Shown here in pieces: positions 1 through 10,869 of a DNA stretch of 64,000 nt. The DNA is from Leptodontidium sp. MPI-SDFR-AT-0119. Taxonomy: Eukaryota; Ascomycota; Leotiomycetes; Helotiales; Leptodontidiaceae. The stretch is taken from the NCBI GenBank assembly GCA_020726505.1, contig JAHLEZ010000028.1:124001-188000 (forward strand), read 5' to 3'. The notes beneath the pieces are model-generated. The model did not search any database. It saw only the letters and a list, made by a program, of their open reading frames with translations, and was not told the origin of the DNA. Numbering within the stretch: position 1 is the first letter of the stretch; every line of letters begins with the position of its first letter. The position numbers and the translations under genes were made by a program.

Positions 1-28
1 GACAAGGACATCCACGACCACAATCACG

Positions 29-1023
29 ATGAGGGCTACGCAACATATCCAGATCTATTCTATCCTCCTGCTTTGCTTTCTTTCGACTTTCGCAGCGGCT
101 TGGCCTTGGCCGAAATGGCTACCGGAATTGGATACGTTGGTTGTGAGGCAGAATAATAATAATGAGAGTATGTTTATTCCTGCTTTTCGATTGAAGGGGC
201 TGCATGTTTAATGCTCCTGGTCAATCGATGGTTATCAATTGCAGGGAATAATGCTAACAAATCCCCAATCACAGGTTCATCCTCCGCCAAAGCAACACCA
301 ACACCCACAGGATCAACAAACTCTCCCCAAGAAACAGGATCCAACAGCGACTCGGAATCAAGCACCACAGCCCGCCAAACCGGCAGCGCAAGCGGCTCAC
401 GAACAGGCTCAATAACGGGCTCCATAACAGGCAAACCCAGCACAGGATCCAGCCGAAAAACCTCATCCGCAACCCGCAAGACATCCTACGACGCCCGTCT
501 ACCCGCAGGAGGTATCTCCCTCCTCACCCCCGACGCACGCTCAACATCCTACTACAAGATCGGCGACCACGTCACCTTCGCATGGAACTACACCTCCCTC
601 TCCGCCACCCCAACCGCAATCAATATCCTCGCCTCCTGCTCCGCAAACGCCCAAACATACACCCTCGCAATGAACCAGACCATCTCCAACGCCACCGGTG
701 CTCTCACCTGGGACACAGGCGCGTACCAAGCCACGGCCGTCCAGAACCCTCTGCTCACACAGACGTACACGCTGATCATCTACGATGCGGATACCAGTGT
801 GAGTGCTGCTGCTGCCGCGGGATACCTGGCTACTTTCAATAGCTATACGTTCGGCATGTACGTCCCACAGGCTTATACGCCTCTCTCCGAGTTCAAGTGT
901 GCTACATGTAGTGGGGCGCTGGGTGATTTGGAGAGAAGGGCTTTGGGTATGGTGTTGGGGATGGGTATTTTGACTGTTTTGAGCTTCACGTGGTTTGTGG
1001 GTGGTGCGGGGGTTATCTGGTGA
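29..1023 (+). CDS. DUF7137-type secreted/membrane protein, 2 exons
   Basis: Exons 29-167 and 245-1023, joined over a 77-nt intron with a GTATGT donor and a TTGCAG acceptor; the splice gives 305 residues in one frame. Residues 1-24 form a signal peptide (hydrophobic core SILLLCFLSTFAAA). It is followed by a Trp/Pro-rich WPWPKWLPE segment, which I recognise from fungal DUF7137 proteins. A Ser/Thr/Gly-rich low-complexity linker (about residues 50-115) precedes a folded domain of about 110 residues with several N-x-S/T sites. The C-terminus is a hydrophobic segment of about 20 residues ending near the stop, so it is a tail anchor or a membrane-spanning end. The long reverse-strand frames over this gene are shadows of its biased composition. 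Biochemical function is unknown; a secretory-pathway or cell-surface location is inferred from the signal peptide and tail. Confidence 0.8.
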
Positions 1024-2239
1024 TCTCAACTCTCTCCCGCTGGATACTACTGGTATCCTTCTTTGGATATCATGCATCTGATTGCACGAAGAGAGCGAGA
1101 TAACGGATCAGAGGCACCAGATGAGAAAAGATAAGATAATGGGAACTGGGCGGCTCGGTGTCCGGCTTTATTTATAAAAACGCTACGCTCCTTTTTGGGT
1201 TGATACTAGGTGGGATTCTGGATATTGGTGTTTTTTGGATTTGATCTTTGATTTTGATTTGAAGTTACAGTTACATTTTATCATGACAAATTTGTATTAT
1301 GGGGAATTCTTTTTCTGGATGATTTGCATTGCATAGATAGCGGAGGGGATATGAAGGGGAGGGAGGGGAGGTGGGAGGAAGGGTGGATATATAGTCAAAT
1401 ATGTAATGGCTGGAGATAGTGAGAGTGAGGGGAATGTGAATGAGAATTAAAAAGACAATAAATGTGCTTTATTGTATTATGATACTACATCACCACTCAA
1501 ATATCATGATTTAATATCTAACGAGCTCGAAAGCGGACTAGGACGGGGATGATTATGATTTCCTTTAATAAACGGAAACGGAAAACTTGGAAGGAAAGAT
1601 CTATGTCACTGAACACGATACGCAGTATACGTTTCTTACGGCAGTAAGATTGTTATTCTATAATGCTAGAACCCCTCCTTACAGAATCTGATTTTGCATG
1701 TTCTTTTTGTTTGGGTATGGTATGGTATGGTTTAATGCTTATACTGTATATACTCTTTTCTTTGTTTACTTCTTGATTAAACCGCAGTAATTGAAGTTTT
1801 TATTTTCTTCTACTTTGGCAATAAAGCTCAGGCGATGCGTTACATGAAGAATCAATACACCGAAGCTTGAGTCTCCCAGTTTGACGATATATACTTATAG
1901 TTTCTAATATAAGTAGATTGTAGTAAACCTATACGTCTACGCATTTGCAAAAATACTAAAGGCTTCCTCCGGGTGGAGAAGAGTATTTTTGCGAGAAATA
2001 TTACTTCCTTGGTTCTCCTCGGTCGATGATTCTAGAAATATAGCGCTTAACGTTTTAACATCGATGCTTTTTTCCGATGTCTATTCCTTTGTTGTAAAGC
2101 CCTGGTAGTCGGTCTTCCTTAAAGGGCCAGCTATAGTGACACTGCCACTCTTCATAGCACTAAACGGATCTCGTGGGTGAACAAGATCGATCTGTGTATC
2201 CTCGATTTCTGACAAAGCACACAGAGACTATTATCAGTC
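1024..2239. other. Intergenic stretch, no gene seen
   Basis: This is the 3' flank of the DUF7137 gene. AATAAA-like signals occur near 1,455 in a locally AT-rich stretch, fitting a polyadenylation region. Beyond about 1,500 there is no frame of useful length and no recognisable RNA gene. It leads into the 3' end of the HET pseudogene on the other strand. Confidence 0.5.
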
Positions 2240-3810
2240 TTCAAGTTCATTTTTTTAACAGCCTCATATCCAACGCTGGCCCCAGCTCCAGGATGGAAAA
2301 GCCTCATCGGAACCTTAGGATATCGTCTGCAGAACCTCCGGAAACTAACCGTTGCTTGCGCCTTCAACATGCGACAAAAAGCCCCCAGATTAGGTCCTCT
2401 CTCCACAGCCCAGCCACGTGTGTAGGGTTTCGAATGAGTATACTCCTCGACTAAGTCGTACCACAAACGAAATGTGTCTGTGTGTGATATCAATGGATAA
2501 CTCAAGCTGAGGGGTAAATGCGCTTTAAATCGTTTGAATTTTAGGAATATTAGTAACCACCAGAGGAATCCAGATCCAAATGCAATGTCGCCATAATCTG
2601 GGTAGGTTAAGGTTTCAGATATCTTATCTTTGACACGCTTTACTACACACCCCTTTCGAATATCTGCTTCTCATAGCATTTCCAAATAAGTTGTGAGGCT
2701 TTGTAGTTTAGTAAGCGATTGGGAAGTAGTCCCTCTTGCATCGTCCATCCCCGGTTACTCCAGGGCCCGTTGTATTCGCGTCCACTATCGTCCCATTCTG
2801 GTAATACGAATAATTTTACTCTATGATCTTCCGCTAGGTCGGTGGAATATGCAACAGGAAATGTAGTTGAGATTGCGTTCCTTTAGAAATCCATTCTTTA
2901 CAGAATCTGAGCTGGCAATGACAAGAGCCACTATTAATCCTCCATAGATTTCATTCATCCTAGAAGCCACTTCGGTGAATTTGTTATGATCTTGGAGAAT
3001 GCAAAGTGCATCAATCCAGATGTACGGGATTCCCAGAGTTGTAGTAACTAATGCCCCGTCTTGAATTGTATCATCGAAATTACCCAAAGAATTCCATTCT
3101 TCAGCGCATTCATGGTTGTCATTAGTAGGTTTCATTAAAGGCTCTTCTCCCCAGCAGTAATTAGCTTAGCGTAAGCCATTCCACAGGTTGGTTGGAGATT
3201 GGGGAAGGTTTCTACCAGAAAGGGATTCTGAGTTTTATTGCCGACGTGAATCAGCCGTCTAGGCGATTTCTGGAACTTAATAGGAGGCCTGCAAGAGGAA
3301 CGGCTCTCTACACAGTTCTTTAACTAGTGGGAAGCAATTTCAAATGATCTTTAGGAGGCAAGGTCCTTCTCTATTATCTTTAAAATAGGCGGCGAATTGT
3401 CCTCTTTTATTTGAGCAACTCGGAAAAGCTCTTGGACTGCAGAGAAAAATTAGTTCCATTACATAGTTATTAGGGATAATACTCGCTATTAGCCTCATTC
3501 ATATACGCATCTAAGCCGCATAGTTTAATTAATTATTCCTTGGCACCTGTATTATAATATACTTTAATCTTATTATAAGATGTATGAAGGATAATTTGTA
3601 ACTCTCTTGTAATTTCTTTATCTTGAACATCGGTTTTCTTAAAGGCTTGAAGTATAATATCGCACAGATCGCAGTCTTTGCATGATTTCTTAATCTCGCA
3701 AAATGCCGCCGTGGTGCTTGATTTCGGATCCCTCATAGTTGTTGAGTCTGCTATCATAGGTCTCGCCGTCGGATAGAGCTTTGTTGTTTGTCTTGACATT
3801 GCGAAAGGCA
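2240..3810 (-). pseudogene. HET-domain (heterokaryon incompatibility) pseudogene
   Basis: Minus-strand remains of a HET-domain protein. HET proteins trigger incompatibility cell death when genetically different hyphae fuse. Pieces appear in the right order: a Cys-containing N-terminal region (3,533-3,799); a SYCWGEEP motif (about 3,145-3,168); an IPYIWIDALCILQD core, then a SRMNEIYGG motif (ORF 2,821-3,135); RGWTMQE (about 2,730-2,760) followed by a QLIWKCYE motif; LWYDLVEEYT (about 2,420-2,465); and a C-terminal PSWSW motif (about 2,275-2,300). The motifs fall in different frames and are separated by stops, for example around 2,780-2,820, and the C-terminal DLIWGL and PSWSW motifs each need a frame change. 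It is therefore broken in several places and not expected to make a full protein. The family assignment rests on motif recognition and is firm; the exact ends are not. Confidence 0.8.
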
Positions 3811-4018
3811 GATGTTAAAGAGGTTAAGAATGTCCACACTGTCATATGTCGCGTAGAGGGGCATTTTCGGATTCTATAAACAGCGATTAATATCGAAGGC
3901 CATTGAAGAAATGTATATTCACTTTTCATGAAGTCTTGAAATTTTAATCTTAAGGCTATTGCTGCCTAATTTGATACAGGTGCGATAATATATATATCTA
4001 CTACCATTCTCTCATCTT

Positions 4019-5319
4019 CTAGGAAGAGCCGAATCCTTGAATTCGCTTCTTCAAATCGTTGCCCACGACTCTAGCGCCATCATTGGAATTCTGACCTACA
4101 AATCCTCGAGGCTCCTCCATTTCCGTTCCATTGTTGTCGTCTGCCTCAGTCTTGGCAATTTGCATCGTTTGAGAAGATTCCTCTCCTGAGGCGATCATTG
4201 GAGGCTGGAATAAAATCGCCCAAAGCTGATAGTATCGCGAGTCGGAGTCCGACTTCAAAATTTAGTGAAACCGTTCCTTCGATATCGAATAGTACTTACC
4301 ATGTTAAACCCTTCAATAGCGTTTCCGACGATAGAAATGGGTTCTTTAGTATCGCTTCCAAGCAAGTGCTCGTCCGCTCTCTCAGAGCTCAAGTCGTGCG
4401 CACCCACCGAGCCAGCCTGCGCAATATCCCCATAACAATACCTTTTCCCGGACAACCCCCACTTTTCCCCTCTCACCACAACCCTCTCCAACAGTCTCCT
4501 CAGAGTCTGCTCATCACCCTCTGTAACTTCCGTCCGCACCGCCGCTCCATCAAGCAACCTCCTCGCAACACTTTCAAGTTGTTCCGGCGTCGGACCAAAG
4601 TGAACAAAATCAGGGCCAATAACGCATAGAACGTCCATCGCGTCCAACAAAACCGGCTTGGTCTTGTTCTCATCCAAACCGTTACCCTTGCAGCATGGCG
4701 TGCCGATGCTTCTCCAAAGTCGTTCTATGCGAGTACGCCGCCAATCTGCCGCTCCTCCCTCAGATCGCCATGGAGTGTACAGGAAAAACATGTCTGAGAT
4801 GGCGAAGTCTTGCGTGCCGAACAACTCATCGCAGCGATAGACGAGGAAGAACACAGCCCGCGTGAAAGCTGCGAAGTCAACTTCATGTTCTTGGCGTGGG
4901 AAGGGGTGGTAGGCGTAGTATGCGAAGCTGCGCCAGAGGAGCTGGATTGTGGAATCTGGGACTACGGTTTTGGGGAAAGAACACCGGATGTGCTTTCTGA
5001 ACGAATCTTCATTCCAGTCTGGATGGGTTAGTAGATTATTGAGTAAGGATGCGATCGAAACGTACAAGGCTGCTGATTTGGGCTGGTGAAGCAATGTGCA
5101 TCGAAAGCTGCACGAAGGTCTATGCCCCCTCGTCGCTGCCACGAGAGCAGCTTGTCAAGGCTTTCATAGACCGAAGCTAAGGCTTGTTAGATTACAATTT
5201 GAGCACGGCAGATAGAACTTACTCTGAGTGACTCCATCGAGATATTTCTTTACCTTTGGGCTTTGTCGCCCGGTAATGCCACTGAAAATGTCTGTGATTT
5301 GATCTAATGTTGCCTGCAT
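4019..5319 (-). CDS. Conserved-looking hypothetical protein, multi-exon
   Basis: I do not recognise this protein. The likely start is the ATG at 5,319 (MQATLDQITDIFSG...). An intron at 5,177-5,222 has a GTAAGT donor and TTAG acceptor, and a last intron at 4,226-4,299 has a GTAAGT donor; the latter joins ...EGFNM to LWAILFQPP... in phase. The long middle exon (about 4,300-5,110) is clearly coding. It has amphipathic helices and acidic and aromatic patches such as FTRAVFFLVYRCDELFG and a VLCVIGPDFVHFGP stretch. The junction between the first coding part and the middle exon (about 5,090-5,150) is unresolved: the two frames differ, so another short intron or a frameshift lies there. No signal peptide or membrane segment is seen, so it is probably intracellular. 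The C-terminus is acidic and polar. It lies head-to-tail after the chitinase gene with about 240 nt between them; a functional link is not shown. Confidence 0.6.
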
Positions 5320-5562
5320 TGCGCAGTTCGGGATCAAGGGTTGGGAAGGGCTGGACTTTACGTTGCGTATTTTACGTGTCTGGGAACGAGAGAACAGAAG
5401 GAAAGGAAAGGAAGAGCAAACGACGCGGGTTATAGATGTTTTTTCGGTTAAAGCCAAGCTAGTCCCGGTATTAGCGAATCAGCTGACACGCCGCTTCAAT
5501 TCACAAGCATCAAGTCATTTTAATCACCTTCAGGGTATCTATTCCTAGCTACAACTCCCGTT

Positions 5563-8500
5563 CTATTTGATCAGGTTATACAAAGCCACGGCAAAAGTCT
5601 TACAGTTATTCCCAGGCAGCCCTGGGAGCGGTATATACCTGTACACTGGGTTCTCCTTAGCAAACGTGGATCCGATTTCTGATATAGCGGCATAAGTCAA
5701 GAGCGGTCGAATCTTCCCAAGATTGGAGTATGTCACGGATCCAAACATGTTTGTCTTTTTGTCGTAAACTGCAGCCCAAGCTTTGCCTTCGCCGCGAGGA
5801 GACCAGAGCATCCGCGACCAGTCGGGCGTAGTGATGTCGTATACGTTTGCTACCCAGTCGCGAGTTATTGTTGTGGTTCGGCGGACGACTTCGCCGCAGG
5901 TGTTTGTAAGATCGTCGCGGTCGTTACTTGAGATGGACACGTAGCCTGCGACTAGCTGGTAATGCTCGGGCACCAAGGGAATCTTGGTTGGTGGGTATGC
6001 TAGATGAACTGTGTCAGCATATGCTCATTCGAAAAGCAAGGAAGATAGTGGAACGGGTTGTGAGGAATGAGCAGAAACCTACCGGCTAAAATTGCCCATC
6101 CATCACCATCTCTCCAGTTTTTATTGTTTTGGTTGGCGGTCGCCATCAAGATCTTCATTGTACCGCTATCAATGTACGTCGTTTTGATCTCAATATTCTT
6201 AGAATCGACGCGCTTGGAATTCTTCTTGCTACAGGTCGGTGAAGTCTTGTCTGCCGATTTCGTTGGAGTTGCGGATTTCGGCGTTGTTCTGTCAGGTACG
6301 GTGGTGGGTTTTGTCTTGGGCGTATCCATAGAAAGAGATTGTTTCTTGCCAAAAACCTTAAACTCTGCTTTGCCTTCTTTCTCGATACCCTTCACGCAGC
6401 CTTGGATAATCGCCGGTGTTGCTGCGATCTCTACCAGATCCAAGATTTCTCCCACAATAGGGATCAAGTCCTCGAGCAGTTCGAGCGGTGCAAGCAGCGC
6501 AGGTACGGCTACCCTACAGAACGCTTTCGCGGCGACATCAAGTGCTGCTTCTTCTGCAGCTGCAACTGCAGCCGCTTCTGCGGCATCTTCAATGTCCTGC
6601 TTTAGACTTGACGCTGATGCATGTTAGTCGAACTGTGTTTAGTACAAAAGGTATCGTATAACTTACTCGTAGCATGAAAGCCAGCACAGCAATAGCTCTG
6701 CGTTCCTCCATGGCAGTCCTTGTCCCCCTTTTTGTCGTCGTGAGAGTTCGTATTTGTTGTAAGTTCTGTTTCGCCTTCGGCACATCCTCCAATGCAACTG
6801 AGACCAGACCCTCGATACCCTCGCCACTGACAGACTCCGACCTGAGTTTTCGAATCGCAGCATAGCGTGCGATAAGTCTTTTTAGGACATTTATCGGCAG
6901 TGCTCAGTGAGCCTGGCTGCCCATTGAACTGTGCAGCAACTGCGAACGTGCCTGCTTTGCAAGTCTCCCCACAGCCAGCTGTATAACAAGTAGCGCTAGC
7001 AACTTGATTTACCTACAGGAGTCAACATTAGATTGTGCTCTGCCTTGACGACAACATTCAGAAGGAATTGTGAGCAGCTTACCGTTTGCTGATTTGCATC
7101 TGATTGCTGAGCTGAAGTTACTTGAACACCAGAAATTGCTGCCGCGCCACCGAATCCATTATCCTCAGCTTGATCCACTTGATCCATTGCCCACACCATC
7201 ATACCGCCAAGACATCGTTGGTTGGCGAAGTCAACCTTCTGCTTGAAAGTGTCTCCATCATCGTATGAAATCCACTGGTTGTCATTCCATGTAATCCATT
7301 TGACACCCGCAGTCTTGTCCCAAACTGGTGTGACTCCATTGGTAAGAATAACGTTGGAAATCTCTTGATAGTCCAAGATACCAGACGCTTTGGAGCACGG
7401 CCCGGCATCAGCTCCACCTGTAAATTGACACTTGCCATTCGGAATGTTGCAACTGGGATCCTTGAGTGTGAAAGAACGCCCGTACCATCCTTGTCCTAGA
7501 ACGACTTTAGAAGAGTCAACTCCGGCACGCCACATCAGGTCAAGTGCTGCATCGATTTCCGTGATATTAGTGTGGGGAGCGATGTAGGGCCCAACATATT
7601 GGGAGTCAGCATCCCACACTCCGTGCAAGTCGTATGCCATGATATTGAACCAGTCGACAGAAGATTGCACTCCAGGCAGATCGAAATGTTGTAGATACCA
7701 ATATGAAGTGGGAAGGGTAATGGTAATGCCATATTTCTTCCCGAACGCAGCGCGCAACTCCTTACAGAATGTGACCTGTACACTGTCAATAAATTTCTCC
7801 ATAGGTAATAAGACTTTGACTTACATAGTTAGCAGTGTCGGCTTTATTGCCGCCCCTATCGTCAGCGCCTGGATACTCCCAATCCAGATCAACACCTACA
7901 ATTTATTAGCAGAGATCTCAGTTTCAGTGATCAAGAATGCGTACCGTCAAAGCCATAAGTGCTCATGAATTTCACCAATCCATCAATGAAAGCAGCTCGA
8001 TTAGTGGAGGTGCTGACCATATTACTGAATGCATTTTGAGTTGCTCCAGGATCGGTAAAAGACCACCCACCAACCGAGATCCAGGTCTCTAAGCCTGCTT
8101 TCTTCTCCTTCAAAGCTGTGAAACGACTGTAGAGGGAGGCGCCATTGGCATCCATAGGCGATATCTGAAATGTATTAGGGTCGAAGAACGCAAATGCGAA
8201 ATTGATTGAAGTGAAGCCATCGATATTTAGGTCCTCTGGAGCGACACTTTGACACGATCGAGTATTAGACCAAGACTCGTAGTATCCAATGTTACGTTTA
8301 CCAACGCTAGTACCACTACAAGATGGTCTCTTGACGCTCCCACAGCCTCCGTACTTTTCGTCGCAAGCACTATAGTTGGGATCGGCTTCATTAGTCCATG
8401 TACAAAACTCAGATGTGGATCCACAGAATCCGAACTTGCTGCAGCATACGTTCAGAGGACAGGTCTGTTCGCCAACAGCTGAGTAAGGACCGCATTCTGC

Positions 8501-8843
8501 TTTTGCATCACCTATAGAGATGTCAGTTATTACTTTCCAAACTGAGATAATACTGACAGTTATGTTGACACCCGGCTGCACAAGATGATGGAGAGTAACC
8601 ACACAAGTTGTCACTTCCGCAACAAGCGCCATTCGCACAAGGGGTCGCAGCATTGCAAGTTCCGGTAGGAAGGGCCCGAGAAAAGATAGATGAATTTCCA
8701 TTGGGTGAGATGTATGTAGCGAGGCCATTGGCTGACTGTGCGAAAGGACTGAGGGTGACTGGATTTCTCCTCACAGTCTTCGCTGAAGTCAAAGATAGCG
8801 TGAGGAGGGCCACCAGGATACGAAACCAAGAACTGTAGAACAT
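5563..8843 (-). CDS. GH18 chitinase with CBM18 modules (subgroup C, killer-toxin-like type)
   Basis: Secreted endo-type chitinase. Seven phase-consistent exons (8843-8558, 8511-7945, 7895-7825, 7775-7083, 7012-6667, 6613-6083, 5999-5563) give 976 residues. Order: signal peptide (about 1-21); a Cys-rich module (about 62-95); a hevein-like CBM18 with the CCSKFGFCGS motif (about 100-130); a GH18 barrel with SVGGWSF, catalytic DGVDLDWE (D284, D287, D289, E291 as general acid) and MAYDLHG; then a Cys-rich segment ending GGTQSYCCAGF (about 540-655), an Ala/Glu-rich helix, a Lys/Thr/Pro linker and a unique C-terminal domain. This layout is that of fungal subgroup C chitinases, related to yeast killer-toxin alpha subunits. 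Unlike many members I see no LysM in it; a LysM protein is encoded divergently 2 kb away. The gene looks intact: introns are 46-83 nt with good donors and the active site is complete. Confidence 0.9.
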
Positions 8844-9357
8844 ATTGAATATGTATCATGAACGAGTGTAAAGGCAGCCGAGGCTGAATAATGAATGTAA
8901 TGCGGCGAATGCCACGAGGAAGAGACAGTGAGGTCGTGAAGAAGTCTCCAACACAGATGAGGATTGGAAGGGAAGGAGGACTTAAATCCTACAAGAGCAA
9001 GGCGAGGAACTTCTCGGCCTCACTCCCAAAGGCTCAACTGTCAGCATCTGCAGCAGCATATGCCTTGGTGCTTCCAGTTGTCCGAGTGGGTCACAGATGC
9101 TGAAACAGTGCTCTCCGTAGAAATTAGAGGCCTGCATGGCTGCCTGCTAGCTCTAGGTAATCTTGATTGCATATTGAGTGGATATACGGCCTTTTGTTCC
9201 CTCGGTGATGCGAAGACTAGGAGGCAGAACAAGGTTAAAATATTATCTAGCGACATAGGAGCCCTGTTAAGGTCTCCACAGATGCCAGGAAAGTATTGAC
9301 GCAATCTGTGCTGCTAGGAACTTAATCTCACCCGCAATAGCGTGGGCTATATCTCGC

Positions 9358-9639
9358 TAGAGGCCAGAACGTTAAAGTGAAAATCTGAAATCTGAAATCT
9401 GAAGATTACAATCTTAAAAAAAAAAATAAACTCGTAGACTTATAATATAATATTTCCTAGTAGACTAAATAATTATACGAATACGATTTTTATTTTTTAT
9501 ATACTGAAAACAAGAAATACAAGCTAAAAATATTAAGAGATTAAAATATCCCAAGTACCCTAGATTATATAACAATTATTTTGAAGTTACAGACTAAGAA
9601 TATAGATTTCAGATTTTAGCACGAGCGTTCTGGCCTCTA
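9358..9639. mobile_element. MITE, Tc1/mariner-like, TA-flanked
   Basis: A 278-bp element (9,360-9,637) bounded by perfect 12-bp inverted repeats: GAGGCCAGAACG at 9,360-9,371 and its complement at 9,626-9,637. Both are flanked by TA (9,358-9,359 and 9,638-9,639), the target of Tc1/mariner transposases. The inner part of the arms also pairs imperfectly, with repeated ATCTGAA motifs on the left and AGATTTCAGATTTTAG on the right. The interior is very AT-rich and non-coding. It resembles a RIP-decayed non-autonomous element. Confidence 0.75.
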
Positions 9640-10321
9640 GCTAGATACGGCCCCACAGTGCTCTAGACTGTTTGATGCAGGCGATTGATGGCAAATTTTC
9701 ATAGCTGTGCCTCATAGAGACATCTTGCCCACTTCCTAGCGTCTTTGCCCCTGCAGCATTTTGTTCGACTAACGAACGAACAATGGGAAGTTCAGAGCCC
9801 AGACATACAGGAATAGTCTCGGGATGGGATGTCTTTCTGGATAAGGGAACTCTGCGCTTTGATTTCACCCTAGTGGCGAATCGCAGTGACCAAGCCTCGC
9901 CACTTACCGTTGTTCAGCACCAACGACAACAAACTCGAAGACTCCGGCTTTTGGTGAAGATATTGTATACAGGGGTGCTTCGGAGGAATGTGCCACATGA
10001 GGAGAGCAAAAGCCGGCGGGGACAGTGAACCCCTATGTTGTGCTTTAACAAGTGTGGCTTTTAAAATAAGCCTTGCGGGAGGATCGGCCCCGGCCTCGGC
10101 GTTTTCTTGGGCGCGAATTTTCTACAGTTTAACTGGGACGGTTCAATTTCTTCATTATAGACAACCTTCTTCTTAGCACGCCATGCAACCATACCGAGCA
10201 CTTCTAAGTGGAGAACGGGTCAGCAAGCATCAGTTCTGCTGCGCTATCTGCGGCTATCTCCAGCCGTGCTTCGCGCAAGTTTCTAATAGCCTATCAGGTG
10301 GGGTGAAAGAGGTTGAATTGG

Positions 10322-10762
10322 TTAGACCCCGGGACAGAAAGCAGTATCTCCATGCCGCTGCAAAAAGACCTGAAGATTTTCTCCTCCATCGTATTCCAGT
10401 CCAATGGGACAGCTATTACCTGCAGGCATGAGCCAATAGCTCTTCTTCACCCAATTTTTGACGGCCTCGGTCGCCTGATGCACGACTATACCAATTTCCG
10501 CTGCGTCTTCCGTACCTTGCAGGACATTCAAGGATGTGTGCATGTTGATCTGAACTGTCAGCCCAAACGCGAATGCAGTGTGCTTCGTAAAATACATGCT
10601 ATCCTTGCTATCGATATTTGACTTCTCATTTCTTTTCACTCCCCCTGTGTCTCCCCTTTCATGTCTGATGACAGTGGAATCGGCCCGTGATATCCGTGCT
10701 CTTGACTCCAACTCTGATGTTACCTTTCTGAGCCAAGTGGTGTTTGAGTGTTCAACCAACAT
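10322..10762 (-). CDS. Doubtful small ORF (146 aa) in the divergent promoter region
   Basis: An open frame of 146 codons with ATG at 10,762. The second half (…GIVVHQATEAVKNWVKKSYW…) looks more protein-like than a random frame, but I do not recognise it and see no signal peptide, domain or intron. It may be a relic of a former gene or chance. It lies just upstream of, and divergent from, the LysM gene. Confidence 0.2.
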   Translation of the reverse strand: MLVEHSNTTWLRKVTSELESRARISRADSTVIRHERGDTGGVKRNEKSNIDSKDSMYFTKHTAFAFGLTVQINMHTSLNVLQGTEDAAEIGIVVHQATEAVKNWVKKSYWLMPAGNSCPIGLEYDGGENLQVFLQRHGDTAFCPGV

Positions 10763-10869
10763 TTTCCAATAAGTATTCCAGACACAGGGAATCCAAACTG
10801 GTGAAGGAAACCAGGAACGAACTCATATACTGTTCAGGACAGCTCACTCCTTACTGTCTAACAGGTAAA

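Larger units (their letters stand above)
8844..10869. promoter_or_regulatory. Shared divergent promoter region of chitinase and LysM genes
   Basis: These 2.0 kb separate the start codons of the chitinase (8,843, minus) and the LysM gene (10,870, plus), so they should hold both promoters. The middle is occupied by an AT-rich MITE (9,358-9,639). I see no certain TATA box or defined operator. Short frames here look non-coding, with one doubtful exception at 10,322-10,762. Co-regulation of the two genes is an inference from the arrangement. Confidence 0.5.

Noticed and set aside
541..1077. Long minus-strand frame over the DUF7137 gene
   Set aside because: Shadow of the plus-strand gene's biased codon use; no start context, domain or intron, and the plus-strand reading has a signal peptide and tail anchor.
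4198..4629. 143-codon plus-strand frame
   Set aside because: Opposite strand of the 3' exons of the 4,019-5,319 gene; low-complexity Pro/Arg text.
6067..6627. 186-codon plus-strand frame
   Set aside because: Opposite strand of chitinase exon 6, whose reading is supported by splice phase and family features.
9783..10028. 81-codon plus-strand frame
   Set aside because: No domain, no signal, no splice sites; composition like surrounding intergenic DNA.
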